Of a stretch of DNA of 64,000 nucleotides, positions 17,301 to 25,883 are shown piece after piece. Both the position numbers and the translations under genes were made by a program. Source of the DNA: VAZQ01 sp036557665 (GTDB lineage Bacteria; Pseudomonadota; Alphaproteobacteria; Rhizobiales; Xanthobacteraceae). Location: assembly GCA_036557665.1 (NCBI GenBank), contig DATBHG010000110.1:49831-113830 (forward strand), given 5' to 3'. Numbering within the stretch: position 1 is the stretch's first letter; the number at the start of each line of letters is the position of its first letter. The notes beneath the pieces were generated by a model that was not told where the DNA came from, searched no databases, and saw only the letters and a program-made list of their open reading frames with translations.

Positions 17301-18749
17301 ATGCCGCTAAGCCTGCCCGATGCGGCGGAGCGGTTGCGTTTGCTGGAAGAGCGCGCTGCGGCCGACCGCGCGCTGCTCGATTTTCCCCCACGGCCATGGG
17401 TGGTGCCCCGCAGCGCCGATAACGGCGAACCGCTACTCAACGTGCTGGTGGTCGGAGCGGGGCAGGCGGGACTCGCGATCGCCTTCGGCCTTATGCGCGA
17501 CCACGTCGACCATGTCCTGTGCATCGATGCTCTGCCGGAGGACAGCGAGGGGCCCTGGCTCAGCCATGCTCGCATGCAAACCCTGCGGACACCGAAACAG
17601 CTCACCGGTCCCGACCTCGGCCTTTCGAGCCTGACATTCAAAGCCTGGTACGAGGCGCAGTTCGGCGAGCAGGCCTGGCAGGACCTGGATCAGATCCCCC
17701 GCACGGAATGGCCGCGCTATCTCGGCTGGATCCGGCGCGTTCTGAGGATCCCGCTGCGCAATCAGGTCGCGTTGAAACGGATTGTGCCGCACGGGGAATA
17801 TCTCGCAGCCGAGGTCGAGACAGGGGCCGGTGTGGAGGTTCTTCTCGCTCGCAAGATCGTGCTGGCAACCGGCATGGAGGGCGGCGGTCGCTGGTACACG
17901 CCTGCGCTGCTGCGCGAGTTGCCTAAGCAGTATTGGGCGCACGCAAGCGAAGCGATCGATTTCGCAGCTTTGCGCGGCAAGCACGTCGCCGTGCTGGGAG
18001 CCGCGGCCACGGCGATGGATAACGCCGCGGCCGCGCTCGAGCATGGCGCGGCGGCCGTCGACCAATATTGCCGGCGTTCCCGCGTGCAATCGATCCAGCC
18101 CTATCGCTGGGCAGCGTTTGCCGGCTTCATGCGCCACATCGGCGAGATGGACGACCTCTGGCGCTGGCGTTTCCTTACCTATTTTCTGAAGCTCCGCGAG
18201 CCGTTCACCAAGGACGCCTGGAGCCGCGTCTCGCGTTTCTCGAACTACCGCATGCTTACCGGCCGGCCATGGCAGCGCGCCGGTGTGGAGGACGGTCGCG
18301 TCGTGATTGACACCCCGCAGGGCCTTGCCTTCGCAGACTTTCTCATCGCCGGGACGGGAGTTGAAGTGGATCACCGGCTCCGTCCGGAGCTTGCTTGTTT
18401 CGCCGACCACATCGCGACATGGAACGACCGCTTCAGACCTCCGCCCGGCGAGGAGGACCCCCGCCTCGGGCTCTACCCCTATCTCTCCTCCTCGTTCGCT
18501 TTCCTCGAGCGGGTGCCGGGAGCCGCGCCGGCGCTGAGCAACATCCATTGCTTCAATTTCGCCGCGACCCTGAGCTTCGGCCCGAGCGGCGCCGCCATTC
18601 GGCCGATGAAATACCTGGTCCCCAAGCTCGTGCGCGCGCTTACCCACGATCTCTTTCGCGCCGACATCGCGGCGCATTGGCAGAGCTTTCAGGATTTCCG
18701 CGGGTTTGATTTTGATGCTTTCCCGGAGATGTTGGGTGTGCGGGAGTGA
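17301..18749 (+). CDS. FAD/NAD(P)-dependent flavoprotein monooxygenase-like
   Basis: 482-aa flavoprotein related to flavin-containing or N-hydroxylating monooxygenases. FAD-binding Rossmann motif VLVVGAGQAGLAIAFG begins near residue 47; a second dinucleotide motif VAVLGAAATAMDNAAAALE near residue 225 would bind NAD(P)H; IVLATGMEGGG and LIAGTGVEVD are the ATG-type segments. The ATG at 17301 has GGAG 6 nt upstream; a frame from 17268 adds only repeat-derived residues (MRSRRAASG). It follows the DUF4242 gene after 223 bp without a recognisable gene. It probably oxidises a product or substrate of the neighbouring amidohydrolases, but this is inference. Confidence 0.82.
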   Translation: MPLSLPDAAERLRLLEERAAADRALLDFPPRPWVVPRSADNGEPLLNVLVVGAGQAGLAIAFGLMRDHVDHVLCIDALPEDSEGPWLSHARMQTLRTPKQLTGPDLGLSSLTFKAWYEAQFGEQAWQDLDQIPRTEWPRYLGWIRRVLRIPLRNQVALKRIVPHGEYLAAEVETGAGVEVLLARKIVLATGMEGGGRWYTPALLRELPKQYWAHASEAIDFAALRGKHVAVLGAAATAMDNAAAALEHGAAAVDQYCRRSRVQSIQPYRWAAFAGFMRHIGEMDDLWRWRFLTYFLKLREPFTKDAWSRVSRFSNYRMLTGRPWQRAGVEDGRVVIDTPQGLAFADFLIAGTGVEVDHRLRPELACFADHIATWNDRFRPPPGEEDPRLGLYPYLSSSFAFLERVPGAAPALSNIHCFNFAATLSFGPSGAAIRPMKYLVPKLVRALTHDLFRADIAAHWQSFQDFRGFDFDAFPEMLGVRE

Positions 18750-18818
18750 CGAAGCACCTGATATCGAATTGCAGAATTCTCGAAAGCCGGAATGGCTGGC
18801 AGCGAGGGAGTTGTTGCG

Positions 18819-20312
18819 ATGCGAACTTCCATAAGCGGAGGCTGGATCGTCGGTCATTCAAATGGAGAGCACCGACTCATTCGCGACGGCGTGGTCGTCT
18901 ACGAGGATAACAAGATCATCTTTGTTGGACCGCGTTTCGACGGGACGGTGGATCGCCAGATCGATGCCGGCGACAAGCTCGTCGCTCCCGGCTTTATCGA
19001 TACTCACATCCATTACGGGCATCGTGCATCGCATCGGCTGATCTCCGACACGGGCCGCCCGCTTTTCTTCGGGCAGCCTTTTCTCGAGGTGACAGTTCCG
19101 CGGCGCGGGAAAAAGGTGACCGGGGATGCACGTTGGCTTGCGCACGGCGAATCGACGTCCGAAAGGGCGCTCGACCTCAATGCGACCTACACGGTCGTCG
19201 AGCTGATCCGCGGCGGTGTCACCACGTTCGCCGAGCTCGGTGCACAGGTCATGGTTCAGGATGCGTTGCTCGAGCAGGTAAAGCGTTTTGGCGCTCGCGC
19301 CTATCTTTCTCCGGGTTATGATTCCGGTCATTGGGCCGGCGACGAGCACGGGCGCCTCGAGCGAATTCATGACGAGCAGCGCGGCGTCACCGGCTTCAAG
19401 GTCGCCACGGACTGGATCAAGCAGCACGACGGCGGCCTCAGCGGCCGCATTCGCGGTATCCTCGTTCCGCGACGCGTGTGGACCACGACCATCGACCTCC
19501 TGAAGAGGACCGTGGCCGTTGCGGACGAGACCGGATTGCCGATGGCGACGCACGCGGCCTTCAGCATCATCGAGTTTCACGAGATCGTTGCGCAGTACAC
19601 GATGACTCCTATTGAGCTTCTCGACTCGATCGGCATGCTGCGGCCGACGCTCGCAATTGGCCACTGCAATTTCATCTCCGACAATCCAAACATGAACTAT
19701 GCCGTGAAGAACGACCTCAAGCTGCTCGGGCAGACCGGTACCTCTATTTCTCATTGTGCGATCAACATCGCGCGACGCGGTCGAGCGCTCGACAGCTGGA
19801 AGAAGTATGCCGATGCCGGGGTGAACATCTCGCTCGGCTCGGACACCTATCCGCGCGATATGATCATGAACATGCGCACCGCGTCCTACATGGGCAAGAT
19901 CGCAAGCGGCTCCTTTTTCGCTGCGACGGCGGGCGAAGTGTTCGCGGCTGCCACGCTGGGCGGCGCTCGCTCGCTGGGACGGGACGATCTCGGCAAGCTT
20001 GCGCCGGGCGCGCTCGCGGACATCATCATCATCGACCTGTCCGGCCGCGGCACATTTCGCTACGGGCCCGTCCGCGATCCGATCAAGAGCCTAGTCGAGT
20101 GCGGCGTCGGCGACGACGTCGAGACGGTGATCATCGACGGCAAGACAGTGATGGAAAACCGGGAAATTCCCGGCATCGACATGGGCACTCTTCTCGAGGA
20201 GGCGCAGGCGTCGGGTGAGCGGGTCTGGGCTTCACTGCCGGACTGGGATTCGCTGGAGCGTACCGCGGACGAAGCCTGTCCTTATTCCTACCCGCTCACC
20301 TGCGGACATTGA
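18819..20312 (+). CDS. Amidohydrolase C, intact metal site
   Basis: Amidohydrolase of the cytosine deaminase/imidazolonepropionase type, 497 aa. Unlike its neighbours A and B it keeps all ligands: IDTHIHYGH (His63, His65), MATHAAF, IGHCNFISD and SLGSDTYPRD with the strand-8 Asp. The C-terminal part of the beta-sandwich has KLAPGALADIIIIDL. The ATG at 18819 follows GAGGGAG at good spacing, so it is preferred to 18792. It is 69 bp downstream of the flavoprotein and 97 bp upstream of a Bug receptor. It could deaminate or hydrolyse a cyclic amide or amidine; the substrate is unknown. Confidence 0.86.
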   Translation: MRTSISGGWIVGHSNGEHRLIRDGVVVYEDNKIIFVGPRFDGTVDRQIDAGDKLVAPGFIDTHIHYGHRASHRLISDTGRPLFFGQPFLEVTVPRRGKKVTGDARWLAHGESTSERALDLNATYTVVELIRGGVTTFAELGAQVMVQDALLEQVKRFGARAYLSPGYDSGHWAGDEHGRLERIHDEQRGVTGFKVATDWIKQHDGGLSGRIRGILVPRRVWTTTIDLLKRTVAVADETGLPMATHAAFSIIEFHEIVAQYTMTPIELLDSIGMLRPTLAIGHCNFISDNPNMNYAVKNDLKLLGQTGTSISHCAINIARRGRALDSWKKYADAGVNISLGSDTYPRDMIMNMRTASYMGKIASGSFFAATAGEVFAAATLGGARSLGRDDLGKLAPGALADIIIIDLSGRGTFRYGPVRDPIKSLVECGVGDDVETVIIDGKTVMENREIPGIDMGTLLEEAQASGERVWASLPDWDSLERTADEACPYSYPLTCGH

Positions 20313-20409
20313 CTCCGCACCGCGAGGCGGGTCAGCCACCGCATTGTCCCCTCGCTCGTGTCGCGGACAAGCTGCAAGCACGCAATCTACAAAGTCCAAA
20401 GAGGACCCT

Positions 20410-21423
20410 ATGCCCACCCCGAGATGGACTGCTCGAATGAATCTTTTCGCCTGCATCCGGTTGGCCGGCCGCGCAGTTATGCTACTTGCCTCGCTACCTG
20501 CCTTGTCGCTTGCTCTTGGAGAGCACCACGTCCTCGCTCAGGCGTCCGCCTGGCGGACGATCACCCTGCTTGTCGGGTTCGATGTCGGAGGCGTGACCGA
20601 TATCCTGGCGCGGCTCTTCAGCAAGTCGCTTGCAACGGGACTTGGCCAACCCGTCATTGTCGAGAACAAGCCGGGAGCAGCAGGTGTACTCGCCGCGACC
20701 GCTGTCGCTCGGTCCGCCCCGGACGGATATACCCTGCTGTTCGCAGCAGCCTCGCAGATGCTGGCTGCACCCAAGCTGCAAGGGGCCAAGTTCAATCCCT
20801 TTACGGATTTCGCAGCCATCACGCCGATCGGGGCCAATACGTTCGTTCTGATCATCCGCCCCTCCATCCCAGCCAAGACCATTCCCGAATTGGTGAGCTA
20901 TGCGAAGCGCAACAGCCTGACCTATGGATCGCCGGGCGCCGGCTCCGTCACCCATCTGCTCAGTGCATTGTTCATTGCAAATGCCGGGTTCGAGGCGACA
21001 CACGTACCTTTCAGGGGCGGCGATCAGGCGCTCGCGGCGCTGCTCGGCAACCAGATCGACATGTACTTCTCGCCGTACGGCAACATCGTGCCCTATCTTG
21101 GAACGAAGGAGGTCACCCTGTTGGGAGTTGCTTCCGAGCGGCGTGTGCCGCAGTTGCCGGACGTGCCGGTTATCGGAGAATTCTATCCCAACACCGTGCT
21201 CCCGGGCTGGAACGGGTTCATGGCCCCCGCGCACACTCCCAAAGAGATCATCGAGAAACTTGCGCAGTCACTGGCGGCCGCCGTCAAGAACCCGGATATC
21301 GCCTCGACCATGAGCAGGCTTGGTGTTGAGCCGCAGGTGCTTGCGCCGGAGGTCTTTGCCGGCCAGCTCGCGGGCGAGGGCTTGAAATTCGATGCGGCCA
21401 TCGCCGCAGCCAAGCTGCGCTGA
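20410..21423 (+). CDS. Bug/TctC-type receptor
   Basis: 337-aa extracytoplasmic receptor. The ATG at 20410 (MPTPRWTARMNLFACIRLAG) is used because a signal peptide starts there; the open frame extends upstream into the previous gene. Mature part: WRTITLLVGFDVGGVTDILA (a variant of the usual VPFxAGGxxD), LGQPVIVENKPGAAGVLAA, PDGYTLLFAAASQM, then VPFRGGDQALAALLGNQIDM and APAHTPKEIIEKLAQSL. It is the last gene of the plus-strand island and has no TctAB partner in view, so it likely serves a membrane pair encoded elsewhere. Confidence 0.9.
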   Translation: MPTPRWTARMNLFACIRLAGRAVMLLASLPALSLALGEHHVLAQASAWRTITLLVGFDVGGVTDILARLFSKSLATGLGQPVIVENKPGAAGVLAATAVARSAPDGYTLLFAAASQMLAAPKLQGAKFNPFTDFAAITPIGANTFVLIIRPSIPAKTIPELVSYAKRNSLTYGSPGAGSVTHLLSALFIANAGFEATHVPFRGGDQALAALLGNQIDMYFSPYGNIVPYLGTKEVTLLGVASERRVPQLPDVPVIGEFYPNTVLPGWNGFMAPAHTPKEIIEKLAQSLAAAVKNPDIASTMSRLGVEPQVLAPEVFAGQLAGEGLKFDAAIAAAKLR

Positions 21424-21491
21424 TCGAGCGCAGCTACTGCGCCTACGGCACGCGTGTGCATCACCACTACGGTAAATCGGTGTAGCTCCTG

Positions 21492-21521
21492 CACCAAGGT
21501 GTGGGCGACACCCTCACGCGC
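21492..21521 (-). pseudogene. Possible remnant of a Rieske oxygenase 3' end
   Basis: Thirty bases that match the 3' end of the nearby Rieske gene (22444-22473) at 24 of 30 positions on the same strand; translated they give AREGVAHTLV against AREGVAHTSV. Nothing upstream resembles the rest of the gene, since the acetolactate decarboxylase ends at 21548. It reads as the tail of a second, lost copy. The evidence is short and the call tentative. Confidence 0.35.
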
Positions 21522-21547
21522 CCTCAGCGAGTTGCCGGGATCCGCCA

Positions 21548-22312
21548 TCAGCGCGGCTGCTCCACCGCCTTGATCGCTTCAATGCTGGCGCCTGAGGCAG
21601 GAGCCTGCGCCGGCAACCGGATGCGCAGGTCGGAGATTTCCTGGAGCAAAGCCCGGCCTGCGCCGGCGGCGAGCGTGAAGACGTGGCCGCCTCGGGACTT
21701 GTCGGCGGTCAGAAAATGGAAGTGCCAGCCGGCCACGTTCACCGAGCTCGTTGCCGCGGGGAAACGGAAGCCGACCAGCGTGCCGTCCACGTCGCTGAGC
21801 GTATGCACGACCTGCTGTTGCCGGATCACTTCTGCCAGAGGGCGGTAAGGCGGTGTCTGCTTGGGCTCGCTTCGCACCTGAATGGATTGGAAATGCGCAT
21901 CAACGCGGGCTGCAAGGACCCGCGATTCGCTGTACGGCAGCCCATCGAGTGCAGCCTGCAATTGCTCCAACGATTGTCCGGCGACAAACGGCATCGACCC
22001 TCGCGCGTGAAAGGGGACCACCACGGCAAAAGGGGTACGCTCCGAGCTCGCCACCAGATGGGCGCGGCCGTCGACGGTGGCGCGATAGACCCGGCTGTCG
22101 AGGATCACCATCTCGCCGTCCACTCCGTTGAAGGTACCCAATCCGAAATTGCCATGACGCAGCAGCTCAGCGACGGTCGTATCGCCGTCATAAGCTCCGG
22201 CGAGGAGGCTGGAGATCGTGGCGACCTGGTAGGCTTCCGCGGCGCAGGCGGACTGCGCGGCGGCGGCGAGCACCGCCAACGTCAGCGCGCACCAAATCCT
22301 CAAGCGAGCCAT
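21548..22312 (-). CDS. Acetolactate decarboxylase family, exported
   Basis: 254-aa protein of the alpha-acetolactate decarboxylase family, which converts acetolactate to acetoin. The zinc ligands are present in GWHFHFLTADKSRGGHVF (His197, His199, His210), as are the FGLGTFNGVDGEMVILD strand and its conserved Glu. The unusual feature is a clear signal peptide (MARLRIWCALTLAVLAAAAQ, cleavage near ACAAEA), which places the enzyme in the periplasm, where acetolactate is not normally expected. No acetolactate synthase or acetoin genes are adjacent. It lies 129 bp downstream of the Rieske gene. A different 2-hydroxy-3-oxo acid substrate is possible. Confidence 0.88.
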   Translation of the reverse strand: MARLRIWCALTLAVLAAAAQSACAAEAYQVATISSLLAGAYDGDTTVAELLRHGNFGLGTFNGVDGEMVILDSRVYRATVDGRAHLVASSERTPFAVVVPFHARGSMPFVAGQSLEQLQAALDGLPYSESRVLAARVDAHFQSIQVRSEPKQTPPYRPLAEVIRQQQVVHTLSDVDGTLVGFRFPAATSSVNVAGWHFHFLTADKSRGGHVFTLAAGAGRALLQEISDLRIRLPAQAPASGASIEAIKAVEQPR

Positions 22313-22441
22313 TGGAAAGCTTCCTCCTGATCTTCCACTTGTGCATGCGCCTTGCGTCTACTCTGTGAGCATTTCATCTCCGCAGCAGCGTAATCCGGAT
22401 GCCGCTCTGCGTCCGCGACAGGCTGCTCTGTTGGCGTCTTC

Positions 22442-23719
22442 TCACACCGAGGTGTGCGCTACGCCTTCGCGCGCCGTGAGCGCGTCGGCGGCGGCTTCGA
22501 TGAAGCTCGCGTCCTGCGGCAGCACGATCGAGGCCGAGCGCACGGCATGGGTTGCCGGGTCGAGACCGTCGGGCTCGCGCCCCTGCTCGGACGCGAGCAC
22601 GGCTTTGCGCAGCCGGATACGCGCCATGATCACGCCGTTGTCGGTGGAGCTGAGGTTCTCCTTGCTGCGGTCCTGGATCGGGCCCATGCTTTCCTGGATC
22701 GCCGCATCCTGCATGGCGATCCCCGCGACTCCGCAATAGGTCTCGTTGGCGCGCTGAGCGGCGCGATCGATCAGGTAGTCGTTGTCCTTGTTGACTACCG
22801 GCCGGAAGGTTCCAGGGATCAGTTTCACATGAATGCCGCCGCCGTTGCGCATGACTTCGAGCTCACGCGCGGTGAGAGCGCGCGCGGGGTGGTGGGTGAG
22901 GCACCACACCACGCAGCTCTGGTCATCGATAGGAACAAAGGCATGGCCGTTGAGCGCATTGTCGCCGTAGGGCGGGATGATGGTGTGAAATGGCATGATC
23001 CACTGGGTGATCCGCCAATAGAGCTGCCGGTTCGGTGCGGGACGGCGCACGCCGATGACCATGCCGCCCTTCGTCTCGACCACCTCGAAGCGCACGTCGG
23101 TTTCCCGCGTCAACTCCGCGCCCTTGCCGGCATGGAGGGAATCGCTGCGCAGCTCGTGGCGGTGCAGGAACGAGACATGGGCGGAATCGATGGCACCCTC
23201 CATGGCCTGCAGGTAATTGCATTCCTGGATACGCTTGGTGATGAAACGATGCGAATGCGGCACCCGCGCCCATTCGAATGCGGGCAGGGGAGGTTTGAGC
23301 TCCGGCGGGCCCATATAGATCCAGATCGCGTCGCCGAGCTCGACGGAAGGGTAGGACTTGAGCCTGATCTTCTTGCAGAAGCCGCTCTCGACCGGCTCCG
23401 ACGGGACCTCGACGCACTGGCCGGTGACGTCGTATTTCCAGCCGTGATAGGAACAGCGCAGGCCGTTCTCCTCGTTGCGCCCGAACCACAGCGACACGCC
23501 GCGATGGGCGCAGAACTCGTCGATCACGCCGACCCTGCCCTGGCTGTCGCGGAACGCGAGCAGCCGCTCTGAGAGGAGTTTCAGCCGCACCGGCGGGCAG
23601 TCGGGCTCGGGCACCTCCTGTGCCAGCAAGGCCGGGATCCAGTAGCGGCGCAGCAGCTTCCCCATGGGCGTGCCGGGGCCGGTTCGGGTCAGCAACTCAT
23701 TCCGCTCCTGCGGGGTCAT
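22442..23719 (-). CDS. Rieske aromatic-ring oxygenase, alpha subunit (phthalate dioxygenase type)
   Basis: Terminal oxygenase of a ring-hydroxylating or O-demethylating system, 425 aa from the ATG at 23719 (MTPQERNELL). The Rieske centre is CAHRGVSLWFG...CSYHGWKYD (Cys70, His72, Cys89, His92). The mononuclear iron site is EGAIDSAHVSFLHRH (Asp178, His181, His186). Length and the N-terminal QERNELLTRTGPGTPMGKLL match the phthalate 4,5-dioxygenase-like class, which uses a separate FMN/2Fe-2S reductase; no reductase is encoded nearby. It is transcribed away from the resorcylate-decarboxylase-like gene across a 343-bp region, so the two may be co-regulated in breakdown of a hydroxylated aromatic acid. 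Confidence 0.9.
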   Translation of the reverse strand: MTPQERNELLTRTGPGTPMGKLLRRYWIPALLAQEVPEPDCPPVRLKLLSERLLAFRDSQGRVGVIDEFCAHRGVSLWFGRNEENGLRCSYHGWKYDVTGQCVEVPSEPVESGFCKKIRLKSYPSVELGDAIWIYMGPPELKPPLPAFEWARVPHSHRFITKRIQECNYLQAMEGAIDSAHVSFLHRHELRSDSLHAGKGAELTRETDVRFEVVETKGGMVIGVRRPAPNRQLYWRITQWIMPFHTIIPPYGDNALNGHAFVPIDDQSCVVWCLTHHPARALTARELEVMRNGGGIHVKLIPGTFRPVVNKDNDYLIDRAAQRANETYCGVAGIAMQDAAIQESMGPIQDRSKENLSSTDNGVIMARIRLRKAVLASEQGREPDGLDPATHAVRSASIVLPQDASFIEAAADALTAREGVAHTSV

Positions 23720-24062
23720 GGTGTTCTCGTGCCTGCTGTGTGTACTCGGCCGCGCTGCGACGCTCCTCACATGAGCCCGGGGGTTTTCGCAGCCGAAACC
23801 CTAATTCGCCGCCGGTTGGTATGGTCCGAGCCTGGTCACGGCGGCCTTTTGATCGGTCTTGATTGTCGCCGTGATCATTGCATTCAGGAAATCGCAGGGT
23901 GGACTTGCCAGCGAGCCGGCTTCACCGGGGTCGCTTGTGCAACCCGCCGATCCGGGCTCGATGTGTCCGCATATCGCGGTGGGTTGCGCCGTACAAGTCG
24001 GCTACATGTAGCCGATCGGTACGCCCGAGCCACCCTGCTACCGAACGCGAACGGAGCCGTCC
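23720..24062. other. 343-bp divergent intergenic region
   Basis: Divergent promoter region between the Rieske oxygenase (minus) and the resorcylate-decarboxylase-like gene (plus). No coding sequence with an RBS and family-like product was found. It holds the 18-bp perfect palindrome at 23998-24015. I see no confident -35/-10 pair. Confidence 0.6.
23998..24015. promoter_or_regulatory. 18-bp perfect palindrome, candidate operator
   Basis: TCGGCTACATGTAGCCGA is a perfect palindrome whose end lies 47 bp before the start of the decarboxylase-like gene. Its length and position suit a dimeric repressor site (for example TetR, MarR or IclR class). No regulator gene is adjacent. Confidence 0.5.
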
Positions 24063-25028
24063 TTGCAAAAGATAGCGCTTGAAGAGCACTGCATGATCCC
24101 CGGGTTCGAGGAATATTGGGCGCCCACAGTGCGACTGGTCGAGCGCAGCCGGCGTGAGATGCTGCTCGCTCGCTTATCGGATCTCGGCAGGGGCCGCCTT
24201 GAAGCGATGGACAAGGCCGGCATTGCGCACGCCATCCTGTCGCTTGCGGGACCGGGTGTCCAGGTGGAGACCGATATTGCCACGGCCGCTCGCAAAGCAC
24301 GCGAGGCCAATGACTGGCTTGCCGAGCAAATAGCAAAGCAGCCGAAACGCTTCGGCGGCCTCGCGCATTTGCCCATGCAGGATCCGCGCGCAGCCGCGGA
24401 CGAGTTGGAGAGGTGCGTTCACGACCTGAGATTCAGCGGTGCCTTGATCAACGGCCATACGCAGGGCCAGTACCTGGACCATCCGGCACTCGACCCGTTC
24501 TGGGAACGCGCGCAAGCGATCAATGCGCCCGTCTACATCCATCCCGCCGATCCGGTTGCGCCGTATCCGGCGGTTGCCGGCTGCAATGCTCTCAAGGGTC
24601 CAATGTGGGAATGGGGTGTCGAAACGGGTACGCATGCGTTACGGTTGGTCATGAACGGAGTGTTCGACAGGTTCCCGCGCGCCAGAGTGATACTGGGACA
24701 TCTCGGCGAGACATTGCCGTTCCTGCTCTGGAGGTTCGACAGCAGAGCCCAGCACTTCAGCCTCAAGTTCAAGAAGTCGCCATCGCAATATATCCGGGAG
24801 AATATCTGGGTGACCACATCGGGGATGTTTTCCGCCGATCCGCTCGCGTGCACATTGTGCGCGCTCGGAACCGAGCGTGTCATGTTTTCGGCAGATCACC
24901 CGTTCGAGTCGATAGAGGAGGCAGGTGAGTTCATGGACTCCGTCCCTTTGGACGAGGAGTTGCGCAAATCCGTTTGTTTCAGAAACGCCGAGAAGCTGCT
25001 GGGGCTTCCGTCGCCGGTTGTCTTGTAG
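24063..25028 (+). CDS. Gamma-resorcylate decarboxylase-like amidohydrolase
   Basis: Amidohydrolase_2 protein, 321 aa, closely resembling 2,6-dihydroxybenzoate (gamma-resorcylate) decarboxylase, a non-oxidative metal-dependent enzyme. Matching segments: KIALEEHCMIPG (metal Glu and His at residues 7-9), GALINGHTQGQYLDHPAL, APVYIHPADP (His), VILGHLGETLPFLLWR and MFSADHPFESIEEA (Asp). The start is a TTG with CGGAG upstream; the conserved EEH must be within about 10 residues of the N-terminus, so no other start fits. It faces the Rieske gene across a shared promoter region. Related 5-carboxyvanillate or o-pyrocatechuate decarboxylases are alternatives. Confidence 0.84.
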   Translation: MQKIALEEHCMIPGFEEYWAPTVRLVERSRREMLLARLSDLGRGRLEAMDKAGIAHAILSLAGPGVQVETDIATAARKAREANDWLAEQIAKQPKRFGGLAHLPMQDPRAAADELERCVHDLRFSGALINGHTQGQYLDHPALDPFWERAQAINAPVYIHPADPVAPYPAVAGCNALKGPMWEWGVETGTHALRLVMNGVFDRFPRARVILGHLGETLPFLLWRFDSRAQHFSLKFKKSPSQYIRENIWVTTSGMFSADPLACTLCALGTERVMFSADHPFESIEEAGEFMDSVPLDEELRKSVCFRNAEKLLGLPSPVVL

Positions 25029-25243
25029 GGGCGGATTTGGAACCCGCTCCTATGGCGCGCGATGCCGCGGGAGCACTCGCAGGGGCGCCGCAGGATCTCC
25101 GCAGCGGGCCCGATCATCCGGTCGTACGCGAGGATATTGAACGACCTGGTCTCCAAATCCTATGGTAAGGTGGATCTTGTTGGTCCGGCCACAGCCGTGA
25201 AGGGGAACAGGGGTCGGCCGCCTCCCTCGCAGGAGATCTATCC

Positions 25244-25876
25244 ATGCTCACGCTCTATTACGCTCCCAACACCTGCTCGCTCGCTACGCACATCGCTTTG
25301 GTTGAAGCCGGCGCTCCGTACAGCTTGAAGCTTGTCGATTTCGGCAAGACCGAGCAGCGCCAGCCGGCGTATCGCAACATCAACCCCAAGGCGCGCGTGC
25401 CTTCGCTGGTAACGGAGCGCGGGATCCTGACCGAGACGCCGGCGATGCTGGCGTTCATCGCACAGAGCTTTCCGGCAGCAAAGCTTGCTCCGCTCGGTGA
25501 CCCCTTCGCTTTTGCCGAGGTGCAGGCTTTCAACAGCTATCTGTGCTCGACCGTGCACGTCGCCCACGCGCACCGCATGCGCGGCCATCGCTGGGTGGAC
25601 GACCAGGCCGCGATCGTGGCGATGCAACGCAAGGTCCCGGAATCGGTCGCCGCCTGTTTTGATCTGATCGAGCAGCACATGCTCAAGGGGCCTTGGGTCA
25701 TGGGCGCGGCGTACACGATCGGCGATCCCTACCTGTTCACGCTTGCGCAGTGGCTGGAGGGCGATGGCGTGGATCCGGCTCGCTTCCCCAAGGTAGCGGC
25801 GCACCGGCAACGCATGTCCGAGCGGGCGGCGGTGCGAAAGGCTCTCGCCGAGGAGCTTGTCCCGGTAGCGGCGTGA
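25244..25876 (+). CDS. Glutathione S-transferase, beta-class-like
   Basis: 210-aa cytosolic GST. The N-terminal thioredoxin-like domain opens MLTLYYAPNTCSLATHIALV, with a Cys at residue 11 as in beta-class GSTs, and has KARVPSLVTERGILTETPAM, the cis-Pro and Glu/Thr glutathione-binding segment. The all-helical C-terminal domain includes YTIGDPYLFTLAQWLEGDGV (N-capping motif). RBS GCAGGAG precedes the ATG. It ends 7 bp before leuC, so it appears to be in one operon with leuC and leuD, which suggests that this leuCD pair serves a catabolic route rather than leucine synthesis. Confidence 0.9.
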   Translation: MLTLYYAPNTCSLATHIALVEAGAPYSLKLVDFGKTEQRQPAYRNINPKARVPSLVTERGILTETPAMLAFIAQSFPAAKLAPLGDPFAFAEVQAFNSYLCSTVHVAHAHRMRGHRWVDDQAAIVAMQRKVPESVAACFDLIEQHMLKGPWVMGAAYTIGDPYLFTLAQWLEGDGVDPARFPKVAAHRQRMSERAAVRKALAEELVPVAA

Positions 25877-25883
25877 CGCTGCC

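Noticed and set aside
25062..25328. Plus-strand frame between the decarboxylase-like gene and GST
   Set aside because: No family similarity was recognised and it runs into the GST start; a stretch reading ARILNDLVSKSYGKVDL looked protein-like but could not be assigned.
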